Positions 28,740 through 38,224 of a stretch of DNA of 64,000 bases are shown piece by piece; the stretch's first letter is position 1, and the number at the start of each line of letters is the position of its first letter. Origin of the DNA: Collinsella sp. TF08-11AT (lineage in GTDB: Bacteria; Actinomycetota; Coriobacteriia; Coriobacteriales; Coriobacteriaceae); NCBI RefSeq assembly GCF_003437035.1, contig NZ_QSRL01000004.1, positions 62,001-126,000 on the forward strand, written 5' to 3'. The translations under genes were made by a program, and so were the position numbers. The notes beneath the pieces are model-generated. The model searched no databases. It was not told the DNA's origin and was given only the letters and a program-made list of their open reading frames with translations.

Positions 28740-29081
28740 TTAGCGCTTCTCGGGGATGCGAGCAGCCTTGCCCACCTTGTCGCGGAGGTAGTACAGCTTG
28801 GCGCGACGGACGCGACCATGACGAACGACCTCGAGCTTGGCGATCTTGGGGCTGTGAAGCGGGAAGGTACGCTCAACACCGACACCGAAGGACATCTTGC
28901 GGACGGTGAAGGTCTCGCGGGCACCGGCGCCGGCCATGCGGATGACGTCGCCCTGGAAAACCTGGATGCGCTCGCGGTCGCCTTCCTTAATGCGGTAGTG
29001 AACCTTGACGTTGTCGGCGACGCGAACCTGAGGAATGTCCTCGCGGATCTGCTGACGCTCGATTGCGCGGATGTAATCCAT
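28740..29081 (-). CDS. rplS: 50S ribosomal protein L19
   Basis: Lies at the 30S-50S interface. The 113-residue protein shows the family core [25 protein letters not shown] segment and [22 protein letters not shown] at 29079-29081 follows AAGGA; a TTG two codons earlier is less well placed. Unlike in many bacteria it does not directly follow trmD, because lepB, glyQS, ppsR and ppdK lie between. Confidence 0.97.
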   Translation of the reverse strand: MDYIRAIERQQIREDIPQVRVADNVKVHYRIKEGDRERIQVFQGDVIRMAGAGARETFTVRKMSFGVGVERTFPLHSPKIAKLEVVRHGRVRRAKLYYLRDKVGKAARIPEKR

Positions 29082-29150
29082 GTGCAATTCCTTACTCTTC
29101 TAGAGGTGCCGTACCACCTTGGCCGGCACGTAGTTGAACAAACGTATTCG

Positions 29151-29178
29151 AGTATACACGCGCGGGTTTCTGCTGCAA
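29151..29178 (-). promoter_or_regulatory. rplS promoter
   Basis: TTGCAG and TATACT are separated by 16 bp on the minus strand, about 70 bp upstream of the rplS start. Confidence 0.65.
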
Positions 29179-29227
29179 GAACAATTTTTTGCGCAGACAA
29201 AAAGACAAAACCCGCACATGATAACCG

Positions 29228-29269
29228 CCCGCCTCACGAATGAGACGGGCGGTATGAAGGGGGGGGGGG
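29228..29269 (-). terminator. Terminator-like hairpin after ppdK, with adjacent poly-G(11)
   Basis: ACCGCCCG/CGGGCGGT arms with inner CTCA/TGAG pairing form a long hairpin at about 29223-29253; the U-rich part downstream is interrupted (TTATCATGTGCGGGTTTTG). On the ppdK side sits a run of eleven G on the plus strand (29259-29269). Confidence 0.55.
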
Positions 29270-29296
29270 CTACGCTAGGCGTCTAAACGCTAAACG

Positions 29297-32047
29297 CTAG
29301 GCGGAACGCTTGGCCTCGAGCTTGGCCTGGGCGGCAGCCAGACGTGCGAGGGGCACACGATAGGGCGAACAGGACACGTAGTCCACGTCGGCCACGTTAA
29401 ACAGGCCCTTGATGGACTTGGGGTCGCCGCCGTGTTCGCCGCACACGCCAAAGTGCATGTCGGGATTGGTGGCGCGGCCCTTCTCGACGGCCAAGCGCAC
29501 GAGCTCCAGCACCGCCGTGTCGATGGTCTCGAAGGGGTTGTCCTTCAGGATCTTCTTGTGCAAGTACAGCGGAATGAACTTGGCCTCGGCATCGTCGCGG
29601 GAGAAGCCGAAGGTCGTCTGGGTGAGGTCGTTGGTGCCAAAGCAGAAGAAATCTGCGTGATGGGCGATCTCGTCGGCGACCATGCAGGCGCGCGGCAGCT
29701 CGAGCATCGTGCCCACGGGAATGTTGAGCTCGACACCTTCCTCGGAGGAAACCTCGGCGATCACGCGCTCAATGACCTCGCGGGTCTGGACATGCTCTGC
29801 CGTGATGGAAACGAGCGGAACCATGATCTCGGGGCGTGGGTCGACACCATCCTTGATAAGGCGGGCAGCAGCCGTGGCCACGGCGCGGACCTGCATGAGC
29901 GGCAGATCGCCAAAGACGACGGACAGGCGCACGCCGCGCAGGCCGAGCATCGGGTTGGACTCGACCATGCCGTCAATGCGACGCAGGCGGGCGCGCAGGA
30001 CGGCAAGCTCTTCCCCGCTGGCGCCAGCGGCTTCCTTCTTGGTGATGGCGACCTCGAGCTCTCGAGGATTATCCAAGAACTCATGAAGCGGCGGATCGAG
30101 CAGGCGGACGACCACATCGCGACCGGACATGGTCTTGAACATCGCCAGGAAGTCCTCGGTCTGAACCTTGAGCAGGTCGGCCAGGGCCTGCTGCTTCACG
30201 GCCTCATCGTTAGACAGGATAAAGCTCTGGATGATGTTCTTGCGATCGCCCAGGAACATGTGCTCGGTGCGGCACAGACCGATGGCCTCGGCGCCAAACT
30301 CGAGTGCGAGCGCGGCGTCCTCGGGGTTGTCGGCATTAACGCGCACGTGGTTGGCGTGGCCACCGGTCTCGTCCAGACGAATCTCGTCGGCCCAGGACAG
30401 GATAGTGTCCAGATCGCCGGTGAGCTCGGCCGAAACCAGATCAACAGCGCCGTCGACGACGATACCCTGGGTACCGTCGATGGAGATGACATCACCCTCA
30501 TGCAGCACGCGGTCGCTGCCCTCGATGTGCACGACCTTCTCGGCGGCGTCGATATGGAAGCGTTCGACACCGCAGACGCAGGGCGTACCCATACCGCGGG
30601 CGATAACGGCGGCATGGCTCGTCTTGCCACCGTGACTGGTCAGGATGCCCTCGGCGGCAACCATACCCTTCAGGTCGTCGGGGTTGGTCTCCCAGCGAAC
30701 CAGAATGACCTTGTGGCCCTCGGCGGAACGCGCGACGGCGTCATCACTCGAGAACACGACCTCACCCACGGCGGCACCGGGGCTGGCGTTAAGGCCGCTG
30801 GCCAGGGCCTCGTACTTCTTGGAGGCGTCGAACTGCGGGTGCAGGAGCTGATCGAGCTGCGCGGGATCGATGCGGCTCACGGCCTCCTCGCGAGTGATCA
30901 GGCCCTCCTCGACCATTTCGATGGCGATGCGCAGGGCGGCGGTAGCAGTGCGCTTGCCCACGCGGGTCTGGAGCATCCAGAGCTTGCCCTGCTCGATGGT
31001 GAACTCGATATCGCACATATCGCGATAGTGATCCTCGAGCGTCAGGAACACGCGCTCGAGCTCCTCGCCTGCGGACTCGAGGCCCGGGGTAGTCTTGAGG
31101 TCGGCGATGGGCTCGGTGTTTCGGATGCCGGCGACGACGTCCTCGCCCTGGGCATTCACCAAAAAGTCGCCATAGAACTCCTTGGTGCCGTCGGCCGGGT
31201 TGCGCGTAAAGGCGACGCCGGTCGCAGAGGTCTCGCCCTTGTTGCCAAAGGCCATGGCCTGGACGTTGACGGCGGTGCCGAGCTCGTCGGAAATGCCGTG
31301 CTGCTTGCGGTAGATGCAGGCGCGCTCGTTCATCCAGCTGCCAAAGACGGCCTGGATGGCAAGGCGCAGCTGAAGCTCCGGGTCGTGCGGGAAGACGGGC
31401 TTGCCGTCAGCGACCTCGAGCTCGGGATACAGGGCAGCCTCGACGTTCTCGGAGAAGATGCCCTTAAAGGTCTCGACGAGCTCCTGCAGGTCCTCGGCCG
31501 AAAGCTCGGAATCGACGCGAACGCCGGCGACCAGGCGGGCCTGGGTCAGGGCATTCTCGAACAAGTCGGCATCGACACCCATGACGACGTTGGAGAACAT
31601 CTGGATAAAGCGGCGGTAGCTATCCCAGGCAAAGCGCGGGTTTTGCGTCTGGGCGATAAGGCCCTGGACGGAATCGTCGTTGAGGCCCAGGTTGAGAACC
31701 GTGTCCATCATGCCGGGCATGGAGAACGGAGCGCCCGAGCGGACCGACACGAGCAGCGGATCGGAGGCATCGCCGAGCTTCTTGCCGCAGCGGGCCTCGA
31801 GGTCGACCTCGGCGGCAACGATCTCGTCGAGCGCGCCCTCCGGCCACACGTTGCCGGCGCCGGAGTACTCAACGCAAGTCTGGCAGGTAATGGTAAAGCC
31901 ACCGGGAACCGGCAGGCCGATACGGCTCATCTCGGCAAGGTTAGCGCCCTTGCCACCAAGCACGAAGTTCATGGACTTGTCGCCCTCGGTGACACAGGTG
32001 CCCTGGGCGTCGGTTCCAAAACGGTAAACCCTCTTGCAATCGCTCAC
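29297..32047 (-). CDS. ppdK: Pyruvate, phosphate dikinase
   Basis: Interconverts pyruvate, ATP and Pi with PEP, AMP and PPi. At 916 residues it has the full PPDK layout. The N-terminal nucleotide-binding half includes GGKGANLAEMSRIGLPVPGG and SVRSGAPFSMPGMMDT. The central phospho-His domain carries the catalytic His in GGKTSHAAVIARG, whose nearby Thr is the regulatory phosphosite. The C-terminal TIM barrel includes GLCRTEHMF and FGTNDLTQTTFGFSRDD. GTG start with AAGGGGAAG upstream. Its regulator ppsR lies directly upstream. Three phased TTTACC repeats and a -10 without a good -35 precede it. Confidence 0.98.
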   Translation of the reverse strand: MSDCKRVYRFGTDAQGTCVTEGDKSMNFVLGGKGANLAEMSRIGLPVPGGFTITCQTCVEYSGAGNVWPEGALDEIVAAEVDLEARCGKKLGDASDPLLVSVRSGAPFSMPGMMDTVLNLGLNDDSVQGLIAQTQNPRFAWDSYRRFIQMFSNVVMGVDADLFENALTQARLVAGVRVDSELSAEDLQELVETFKGIFSENVEAALYPELEVADGKPVFPHDPELQLRLAIQAVFGSWMNERACIYRKQHGISDELGTAVNVQAMAFGNKGETSATGVAFTRNPADGTKEFYGDFLVNAQGEDVVAGIRNTEPIADLKTTPGLESAGEELERVFLTLEDHYRDMCDIEFTIEQGKLWMLQTRVGKRTATAALRIAIEMVEEGLITREEAVSRIDPAQLDQLLHPQFDASKKYEALASGLNASPGAAVGEVVFSSDDAVARSAEGHKVILVRWETNPDDLKGMVAAEGILTSHGGKTSHAAVIARGMGTPCVCGVERFHIDAAEKVVHIEGSDRVLHEGDVISIDGTQGIVVDGAVDLVSAELTGDLDTILSWADEIRLDETGGHANHVRVNADNPEDAALALEFGAEAIGLCRTEHMFLGDRKNIIQSFILSNDEAVKQQALADLLKVQTEDFLAMFKTMSGRDVVVRLLDPPLHEFLDNPRELEVAITKKEAAGASGEELAVLRARLRRIDGMVESNPMLGLRGVRLSVVFGDLPLMQVRAVATAAARLIKDGVDPRPEIMVPLVSITAEHVQTREVIERVIAEVSSEEGVELNIPVGTMLELPRACMVADEIAHHADFFCFGTNDLTQTTFGFSRDDAEAKFIPLYLHKKILKDNPFETIDTAVLELVRLAVEKGRATNPDMHFGVCGEHGGDPKSIKGLFNVADVDYVSCSPYRVPLARLAAAQAKLEAKRSA

Positions 32048-32350
32048 GATACTTCCCCTTCCATGCGCTTACGCGCACGACCGTGGTAACGAATCGACCC
32101 GCCGGATGCAGGCCGTGAGGGAACTATACGGCGGGTTTTGGGCAGGCTTGAGCAGAGGGTGCGCGGTTTGGTAAACGTGCTAAAACTAGCGGTAAACGGT
32201 AGGTAAAGGTGGTTACCTTATGAAGATACCAATATAAGAAACTCGCAGGTCAAATACAAGTTAATTGCTAAACCGCTTTACCAATTCAGGCTAATTAGCC
32301 ACTCCAATGATTTTTTAATCCCCGTCCCAGAAAAATCATCACAGAAAGGA
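32048..32350. other. Intergenic region between ppsR and ppdK
   Basis: This 303-bp gap holds the ppdK promoter region: -10 TATAGT at 32128-32123 (minus) and phased repeats at 32170-32207. Near ppsR, an AT-rich stem ATGATTTTT/AAAAATCAT (about 32308-32340) may help end the ppsR transcript. No gene was seen. Confidence 0.65.
32123..32207 (-). promoter_or_regulatory. ppdK promoter with helically phased TTTACC repeats
   Basis: On the minus strand TTTACC occurs at 32207-32202, 32196-32191 and 32175-32170, spaced 11 and 21 bp, that is one and two helical turns. The -10 element TATAGT is at 32128-32123 and lacks a convincing -35. The layout suggests an activator binding one helix face. Confidence 0.55.
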
Positions 32351-33226
32351 CTACTGCTGTTGAGCGCGGCGGGCGGCACGGCGGGCTCTTGCCTCTTGAA
32401 TCTCTTCGAGGTGAGCAATGATCTCGGCAGCGCTTTCCTCGATGGCTTTGCCGTCGGTACGCACAACAAAGCAGCCTAAGCGCTTCATGAGGGCACGAGC
32501 TTCCTCAAGCTCGCCGCGCACGCTCTCGGGCTCGGCATAGGAGCCGGCAACGGCACGGGCGTAGTCATCGCCCAAGCGGCTATCGCGAATTTCGGAAATC
32601 ACATCGACGGTCGAAATCAGGCCGAACAGGCGCATCGGGTCAACCTCGTAAATCGACTTGGGCGGCTCCATGCCATGCGCCAGTGGCACATTGGCGACCT
32701 TGTAACCCTGATAGGCTAAATACATCGACAGCGGCGTCTTGGATGTACGCGACACACCCAACAGCACGATATCGGCACCCGACAGATCGTCACAACCACG
32801 ACCGTCATCGTGCTCAACGAAATACTCCATGGCCTCGATACGATGGAAATACCGATCGTCGGTCTTGTGAATCACGCCCGCCACACCCTTGGGCGGCACG
32901 CCGACGAGCGAAGACAGCACGGCGAGCGTCGGACCGATCAGGTCGACCGAGCGAATGTGCAGCATGCCCAAGTAGTCGAGCACACGAGCACGAAGGGCCG
33001 GGTCGACAATGGTGTGGAACACGGCGATATCGCGATGGTCGGCATCGACGCGCGGCCCCACAAATGACTTGACCTGCTCCACGGAGGTCACCTTGGGCAG
33101 GCGCAAAACGTGAAAAGCCCCTTCATCAAATTGCCCGGACGCCGCAAGCACCACCTCACAAGCAGTATCACCGAGCGAGTCGGAGATAACGATAACGGTG
33201 GGACGAGCGGTGACCGGGCAATCCAT
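32351..33226 (-). CDS. ppsR: Pyruvate, phosphate dikinase regulatory protein (kinase-pyrophosphorylase)
   Basis: A DUF299/PDRP family protein: ADP-dependent inactivation of PPDK by threonine phosphorylation, and Pi-dependent reactivation. The 291-residue protein has the N-terminal VIVISDSLGDTACEVVLAA and the P-loop-like LGVSRTSKTPLSMYLAYQGYK in mid-protein. ATG with AAAAGGAG upstream. Adjacency to ppdK makes the partner clear. It lies 34 bp downstream of glyS and is probably transcribed with glyQS. The Arg/Ala/Gln-rich C-terminal tail is not conserved. Confidence 0.96.
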   Translation of the reverse strand: MDCPVTARPTVIVISDSLGDTACEVVLAASGQFDEGAFHVLRLPKVTSVEQVKSFVGPRVDADHRDIAVFHTIVDPALRARVLDYLGMLHIRSVDLIGPTLAVLSSLVGVPPKGVAGVIHKTDDRYFHRIEAMEYFVEHDDGRGCDDLSGADIVLLGVSRTSKTPLSMYLAYQGYKVANVPLAHGMEPPKSIYEVDPMRLFGLISTVDVISEIRDSRLGDDYARAVAGSYAEPESVRGELEEARALMKRLGCFVVRTDGKAIEESAAEIIAHLEEIQEARARRAARRAQQQ

Positions 33227-33260
33227 GCGGGGCTCCTTTTGCGCTTACGCGCAGGCTAGC

Positions 33261-35357
33261 TTACTTTTTGCGGGCAAGCTCACCAATGTTGGCGATGCCG
33301 GAGAAAACGGCCTCGAAGCGGTTGAGCAGCTTAAGGCGATTATCGCGGAGCTGCTCGTTCTTGTCCATGACCATAACCTCGTCGAAGAAACGGTCGATGG
33401 GGGCACGCAGGGCGGCGAGGGCGGCAAATGCTGCCGGGTAATCCTCGGCAGCGAGAGCAGCATCGACGGCGGTCTGAGCGGCCTCGGAGGCGTCGGCAAG
33501 CGCAAGCTCAACCTCGCCCATCAGGGCGCGGTCGTACTCAGCACCCAGCTCGGGCTTGGAGATGTGCGCGGCGCGGGCATAGGCGGTCGCCAGGTTGTCG
33601 AAGGTCTCAGCGTCGTTCTTGCGGGCCTCGTCGAGGGCGGCGCAGCGGGCGAAGAAGACGGACGGGGCGATGATGTGCACCGCGGAGACGGCGGCGACGG
33701 TATCGGCCGGAATCTTCTCGTCGCGGGCCATGCTCACCAGGCGGCCGTGGAAGAAGTCGCGAACCTGCTGGGCGACCTCGGCGGTGTCGAACTCAATGCC
33801 CTGCTCACTGTAGAGCTCGAGGGCGAAGTCGATGAGCGACGTGGGGTCGATCGGCAGACGGTCGCGCTGGATGTTGATGATGCCGATAGCGGCACGACGC
33901 AGCGCGTAGGGGTCGGAGGAGCCGGTCGGGGGCTCGCCGATGGCAAAGATACCGGCGATGGTATCGAGCTTGTCGGCGCAGGCCACGATGCAGCCAGCGG
34001 TGCCCTCGGGCAGCTCGTCGCCGGCAAAGCGGGGACGATAATGATCGCGAATGGCGTGGGCGACCTCGTCGTTCTCCCCCATCGCGGTGGCGTAGTAACC
34101 TCCCATCACGCCCTGCTGGCTCGTGAACTCGACGACGGCGTTGGACACCAGGTCGGCCTTGCACAGATGCGCGGCGCGAGCGGCATCGGCAGCCAGATGG
34201 GCGCCCAGGTGAGCCTCGCGGGCGATAGCGAGCGCGAGCTGCTCGATGCGCTCGGACTTGGCGAGCACGCTACCGAGCTTCTCCTGGAAGGCAACCTTGG
34301 CAAGACGCTCACGGAACTCGTCGAGGGAGATCTTCAGGTCCTCCTCGTAGAAGAACTTTGCGTCGTCCAGACGGGCGCGCACGACGCGCTCGTTGCCGTC
34401 GATCACGCGCTCGGCGTTCTCGGGCTTGCTGTTGGAGACGACCACGAACTCACGCGTGAGCTTGCCCTCGCCGTCATAGATCGGGAAGTAGCGCTGGTTG
34501 GTGAGCATGGACTCGCAGATGATCTCGTGCGGGACCTTGAGGAACTCCTCATCGAAGGTACCGACGAGCACCGTCGGCCACTCGCAGAGGTTGATGACCT
34601 CCTCAAAGACCTTCTTAGGCGTATCGACGTGGCAGCCGGGGCGAGCAGCCTCGACCTCGGCGATACCGGCAAGGATGGCCTCACGACGGCGCTCGGCAGA
34701 AAGCACACCGGCATCCTCGAGCACCTGCTCGTAGACGGCGGGGCTGGCAACCACATGGTCACCAGGGCCAAGTACGCGATGACCACGCGTGGTGTTGCCA
34801 CTCGTCACATCGGCAAACGACATGGGCACAACATCCTCGCCCAAAAGACAGCAGATCCAACGGACCGGACGAACAAAGGTCGCATGCTCGTGACCCCAGC
34901 GCTGGGAGCGGTAGTTGGGCCACTGCAGGCCGGCGATGGTCTTCTCGCACAGAGCGGTCAGAATCGGCGTAGCCGGTGCGGAGGGAATGTTCTTCTCGGC
35001 GAACACATACTCGCGACCGTCGGTGTCCTCGCGACGGACCAGATCCTCGGCAGCCACACCGCACTTGCGAGCGAAGCCCTGGGCGGCCTTGGTGGCGTTA
35101 CCGTCAGCGTCGAAGGCAATGTTGGCCGCGGGGCCACGCTTGACCTCGTGAACCTCATCGGTCGCGGTGGCGACGTCGGCAACGAGCGCAGCCAGGCGAC
35201 GCGGGCTCGAGATCACACGGACCTCGCCATGAGCCAGACCGGCCTCGTCGAGACCCTTGGCGATCATGGTGCCAAGCTGCTTGACGGCATTGTTCAGCGG
35301 TGCAGAGGGCATTTCCTCCGTACCGATCTCAAACAGGAAATCCTTAGCGTCTGCCAT
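33261..35357 (-). CDS. glyS: Glycyl-tRNA synthetase beta subunit
   Basis: The beta subunit of the heterotetrameric alpha2-beta2 GlyRS binds tRNA-Gly and contains the HD-like and anticodon-binding domains. The 698-residue length is normal. It has the N-terminal FLFEIGTEEMPSA, SPRRLAALV and VFTSQQG-like EFTSQQGVMGGYYA. It starts three bases after the glyQ stop, and both are needed for activity. Confidence 0.98.
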   Translation of the reverse strand: MADAKDFLFEIGTEEMPSAPLNNAVKQLGTMIAKGLDEAGLAHGEVRVISSPRRLAALVADVATATDEVHEVKRGPAANIAFDADGNATKAAQGFARKCGVAAEDLVRREDTDGREYVFAEKNIPSAPATPILTALCEKTIAGLQWPNYRSQRWGHEHATFVRPVRWICCLLGEDVVPMSFADVTSGNTTRGHRVLGPGDHVVASPAVYEQVLEDAGVLSAERRREAILAGIAEVEAARPGCHVDTPKKVFEEVINLCEWPTVLVGTFDEEFLKVPHEIICESMLTNQRYFPIYDGEGKLTREFVVVSNSKPENAERVIDGNERVVRARLDDAKFFYEEDLKISLDEFRERLAKVAFQEKLGSVLAKSERIEQLALAIAREAHLGAHLAADAARAAHLCKADLVSNAVVEFTSQQGVMGGYYATAMGENDEVAHAIRDHYRPRFAGDELPEGTAGCIVACADKLDTIAGIFAIGEPPTGSSDPYALRRAAIGIINIQRDRLPIDPTSLIDFALELYSEQGIEFDTAEVAQQVRDFFHGRLVSMARDEKIPADTVAAVSAVHIIAPSVFFARCAALDEARKNDAETFDNLATAYARAAHISKPELGAEYDRALMGEVELALADASEAAQTAVDAALAAEDYPAAFAALAALRAPIDRFFDEVMVMDKNEQLRDNRLKLLNRFEAVFSGIANIGELARKK

Positions 35358-35360
35358 GGC

Positions 35361-36272
35361 TTACGCCACCTCGCCTTCCTGATCGGCATTCTCGTTGACT
35401 CCGGCGACCTCGGCCATGTAGGCCTCGCAGCACGCCTTGGCAACGGCGCGGACGCGCAGGATGTAGTTGGCACGCTCGACCGCGGACAGGGCGCCACGGG
35501 CATCGAGCAGGTTGAAGGCATGGCTGCACTTCATGACGCAGTCGTACGCCGGCAGCGGCAGTTTGCGCTCCAGGCAGGAGTGGCACTCGGCCTCGTAGTC
35601 GTCAAACTTCTGACGCATCATCTCGACGTTGGCGACCTCAAAGTTATAGGCACTGAACTCGCGCTCGTTCTCGAGGAACACGTCACCATAGGTCATGGGC
35701 GTGCCGTCGGGCAGGTAGCTCCACACCAGATCGTAGACGGAGTTGACACCCTGGGCGTACATGGCGATACGCTCCAGGCCATAGGTGATCTCGACGGGCA
35801 CGGGATCGACCTCGATGCCGCCCACCTGCTGGAAGTACGTAAACTGCGTGACCTCCATGCCGTTGAGCCAGACCTCCCAGCCAAGGCCCCAGGCGCCCAG
35901 CGTCGGGCTCTCCCAGTCGTCCTCGACAAAGCGGACGTCATGGTCGTTGGGGTCCAGGCCAATGGCGGCCAGCGAACCCAGGTAGAGCTCCTGGGCGTTA
36001 ACCGGCGAGGGCTTGATGAGCACCTGGAACTGATAGTAGTGCTGCATGCGGTTGGGGTTCTCGCCGTAGCGGCCGTCGGCGGGACGGCGGCAAGGCTGAG
36101 CATAGCAGGTGCGCCACTCGGCGGGACCGAGCGAGCGCAGTGTGGTCGCGGTATGGAAGGTACCGGCACCGACCTCGGAGTCATAGGGCTGCATAATGAC
36201 GCAGCCCTGCTCGCCCCAGTACTGCTGGAGGCGCAGGATGATGTCTTGGAAGGAAAGCGATGAAGCGTTCAT
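35361..36272 (-). CDS. glyQ: Glycyl-tRNA synthetase alpha subunit
   Basis: The class II catalytic subunit of the bacterial alpha2-beta2 GlyRS. The 303-residue protein contains [37 protein letters not shown] and [20 protein letters not shown]. The ATG at 36270-36272 starts the conserved sequence; an upstream open stretch would overlap the lepB end region without homology. It is followed at once by glyS. Confidence 0.98.
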   Translation of the reverse strand: MNASSLSFQDIILRLQQYWGEQGCVIMQPYDSEVGAGTFHTATTLRSLGPAEWRTCYAQPCRRPADGRYGENPNRMQHYYQFQVLIKPSPVNAQELYLGSLAAIGLDPNDHDVRFVEDDWESPTLGAWGLGWEVWLNGMEVTQFTYFQQVGGIEVDPVPVEITYGLERIAMYAQGVNSVYDLVWSYLPDGTPMTYGDVFLENEREFSAYNFEVANVEMMRQKFDDYEAECHSCLERKLPLPAYDCVMKCSHAFNLLDARGALSAVERANYILRVRAVAKACCEAYMAEVAGVNENADQEGEVA

Positions 36273-36331
36273 GCCTCTAATATCCCCTCGTCGAAACGAA
36301 TACACGGTTAGGTACTGTACTATAGCGGTTT

Positions 36332-36940
36332 TTAATCGATAGCGCCGATGCGGTTGAGTGGCCAGTAGCGCACAAGCGCCACAGCGATCAAATCGGAGCG
36401 ATCGACGGGACCAAAGTAGCGTGAGTCGGCAGAGTTCTCTCGATTGTCGCCCATCACCCACACACAGTCATCGGGGACGGTGTAGGGATAGCTCACCTGG
36501 GCGGCGGGCGCCTGGACCGAAAGCGGCCAGCTCATACCGGTCGTATAGTCCTCATCGAGCGCCTGGCCGTCGACGACGACCTTGCCGTCCTGAAGGTCGA
36601 CCGTCTGGCCGGCCGTGGCGATGACGCGCTTTACCAGCACGTCATGCTCGGATGTGGCATCGGGGTTGTGAAACACCACGATATCGCCCTGTTTGACGGG
36701 CTGTCCGAGTTCGAGCGTCACCTTCTGCGCCAGAATCTGATCGCCGATCTCGATCGTGTCCTCCATGGAGCCGGTGGGCACCACAAAGGGCTCGACCACA
36801 AAGGTGCGGATCAAGAAGGTGGCGGCGAGCGCGATAAGAATGACTAAAACCCACTCCAGAGCACCACGTAAAGTGAAAACGGACCTTTCGCCAAAATCAT
36901 GTTCGAGGTGAACCCGCTGACGCCCTTTATCATCCACCAT
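36332..36940 (-). CDS. lepB: Signal peptidase I
   Basis: Cleaves signal peptides of secreted proteins at the outer membrane face. The 202-residue protein has one membrane helix (about 30-46), the catalytic Ser58 in [10 protein letters not shown], Lys104 in [11 protein letters not shown] and the box [18 protein letters not shown] 36938-36940 is eight bases after GGAAGGGG and lies just past the trmD stop. Its place after trmD fits the common rpsP-rimM-trmD-(rplS)-lepB neighbourhood. Confidence 0.97.
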   Translation of the reverse strand: MVDDKGRQRVHLEHDFGERSVFTLRGALEWVLVILIALAATFLIRTFVVEPFVVPTGSMEDTIEIGDQILAQKVTLELGQPVKQGDIVVFHNPDATSEHDVLVKRVIATAGQTVDLQDGKVVVDGQALDEDYTTGMSWPLSVQAPAAQVSYPYTVPDDCVWVMGDNRENSADSRYFGPVDRSDLIAVALVRYWPLNRIGAID

Positions 36941-36941
36941 T

Positions 36942-37688
36942 CTATTCACCCCTTCCGGAAAGCAAATCTTGCGCGTATGCGCGCTCCTGGGGCGTAAGCC
37001 GCGCCGTCTCGATCAGGTCGGGACGCCAGCGGCAGGTGCGCTCGATGGCATTCTTACGGCGCCAGGCGTCAACCTTGGCATGGTCACCGCTCACGAGCAC
37101 CGGCGGCACGCCCTCGCCGTTGAATTCGGCAGGGCGGGTGTACTGCGCATACTCGAGCAGGCCTCCGTCCTCGGCGGTCGAGAACGACTCGTCGACGTTG
37201 CTCATCTCGTCACCAAGGGCGCCGGGGATCAGGCGTACGACGGCATCGGCAACGACCATAGCGGGAAGCTCGCCGCCCGTGAGCACGTAATCGCCGATCG
37301 ACAGGCGCTCGTCGGCATACGCATAGGCACGCTCGTCGACACCTTCGTAACGGCTGCACACAAACAGCAGGCGCTCGCTTTTGAGCAGGCGCTCGGCCAC
37401 ATGCTGCGTAAAAGGCTCGCCGCACGGGGTGAAGAACACCACCGTCGGCTTGGGGCCCTCCGCGCTAATGGCCTCGATGGCCTCGGCGATAGGCTCGACC
37501 TTCATGAGCATGCCCTGCCCGCCGCCGTACGGCTCGTCATCGACGGTACGATGGCGGTCGTGCGTCCAGTCGCGCAGGTTATACGCCTTAAAATCAAAAA
37601 GGCCGGCCTTGCGGGCGCGGCCCAAAATCGATGTGGACATGACGGGCTCAAACATCTCGGGAAAGACCGAAAGGGTCTCAATCAGCAT
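36942..37688 (-). CDS. trmD: tRNA (guanine-37-N1)-methyltransferase
   Basis: The SPOUT-family enzyme forms m1G37 and so prevents frameshifting. The 248-residue protein has DDEPYGGGQGM, the AdoMet knot regions FFTPCGEPF and CSRYEGVDERA, then SIGDYVLTGGELPAM. ATG with GGGAGG upstream, ten bases after rimM. Confidence 0.98.
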   Translation of the reverse strand: MLIETLSVFPEMFEPVMSTSILGRARKAGLFDFKAYNLRDWTHDRHRTVDDEPYGGGQGMLMKVEPIAEAIEAISAEGPKPTVVFFTPCGEPFTQHVAERLLKSERLLFVCSRYEGVDERAYAYADERLSIGDYVLTGGELPAMVVADAVVRLIPGALGDEMSNVDESFSTAEDGGLLEYAQYTRPAEFNGEGVPPVLVSGDHAKVDAWRRKNAIERTCRWRPDLIETARLTPQERAYAQDLLSGRGE

Positions 37689-37698
37689 GTTGTCCTCC

Positions 37699-38220
37699 CT
37701 ACTTGTCCATATCGATCAGGCCGTCCATAACGTGGACGGAAATTGTTCCTGTGTCGGGAAGATCGAGCACAACCTGCTCGATCACGGGAATCAGTACCTC
37801 GCCGTACCGATCACCCTCGACAACCCAAACATCGTTAGCGGGCGTCGACATGATCTCGACGATCGTGCCGAGCGAACCGAAGCGCTCGTCGACCACCTCG
37901 CGACCCATCAGGTCGGTATAGGCGGCGTCGAGTGAATCGAGCTCAAAATCGTCACGATTTGCCAACACATAGCATCCCGTGATGCCCTCGGCGGCCGTCA
38001 AGTCGTCAATGCCCTCAAACGAGACCAGATCGCCATCGCCCGTATCGGTGACGGACACAACCGTGCAAAAGCGGTCGCGCTTGAGCGCCGGCGGCGTCAG
38101 GGCGACGCGCATACCCGGCCCTAATACAGAAGGAAGCCCCCGCAGCGGCTGCGCGAGGACCTCCCCCTTCCTTCCGTGCGGCTTGACCACACGGGCGATA
38201 TTTTTGTACTGGGACCTCAA
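37699..38220 (-). CDS. rimM: 16S rRNA processing / ribosome maturation factor RimM
   Basis: A 30S assembly factor with an N-terminal beta-barrel and a C-terminal PRC barrel. The 173-residue protein contains ARVVKPHGRKGEV at about 9-21 and VLIPVIEQVVLDLP in the PRC half. The start is TTG at 38218-38220, five bases past the khpA stop. The conserved rpsP-khpA-rimM-trmD order supports the call. Sequence conservation is lower than for its neighbours, as usual for RimM. Confidence 0.94.
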   Translation of the reverse strand: MRSQYKNIARVVKPHGRKGEVLAQPLRGLPSVLGPGMRVALTPPALKRDRFCTVVSVTDTGDGDLVSFEGIDDLTAAEGITGCYVLANRDDFELDSLDAAYTDLMGREVVDERFGSLGTIVEIMSTPANDVWVVEGDRYGEVLIPVIEQVVLDLPDTGTISVHVMDGLIDMDK

Positions 38221-38224
38221 GGTC

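Noticed and set aside
29432..36263. Very long plus-strand frames opposite ppdK (29432-32089) and glyQS (33198-36263)
   Set aside because: Same GC-bias effect. The sense genes have all expected motifs and SD sites; the antisense products do not.
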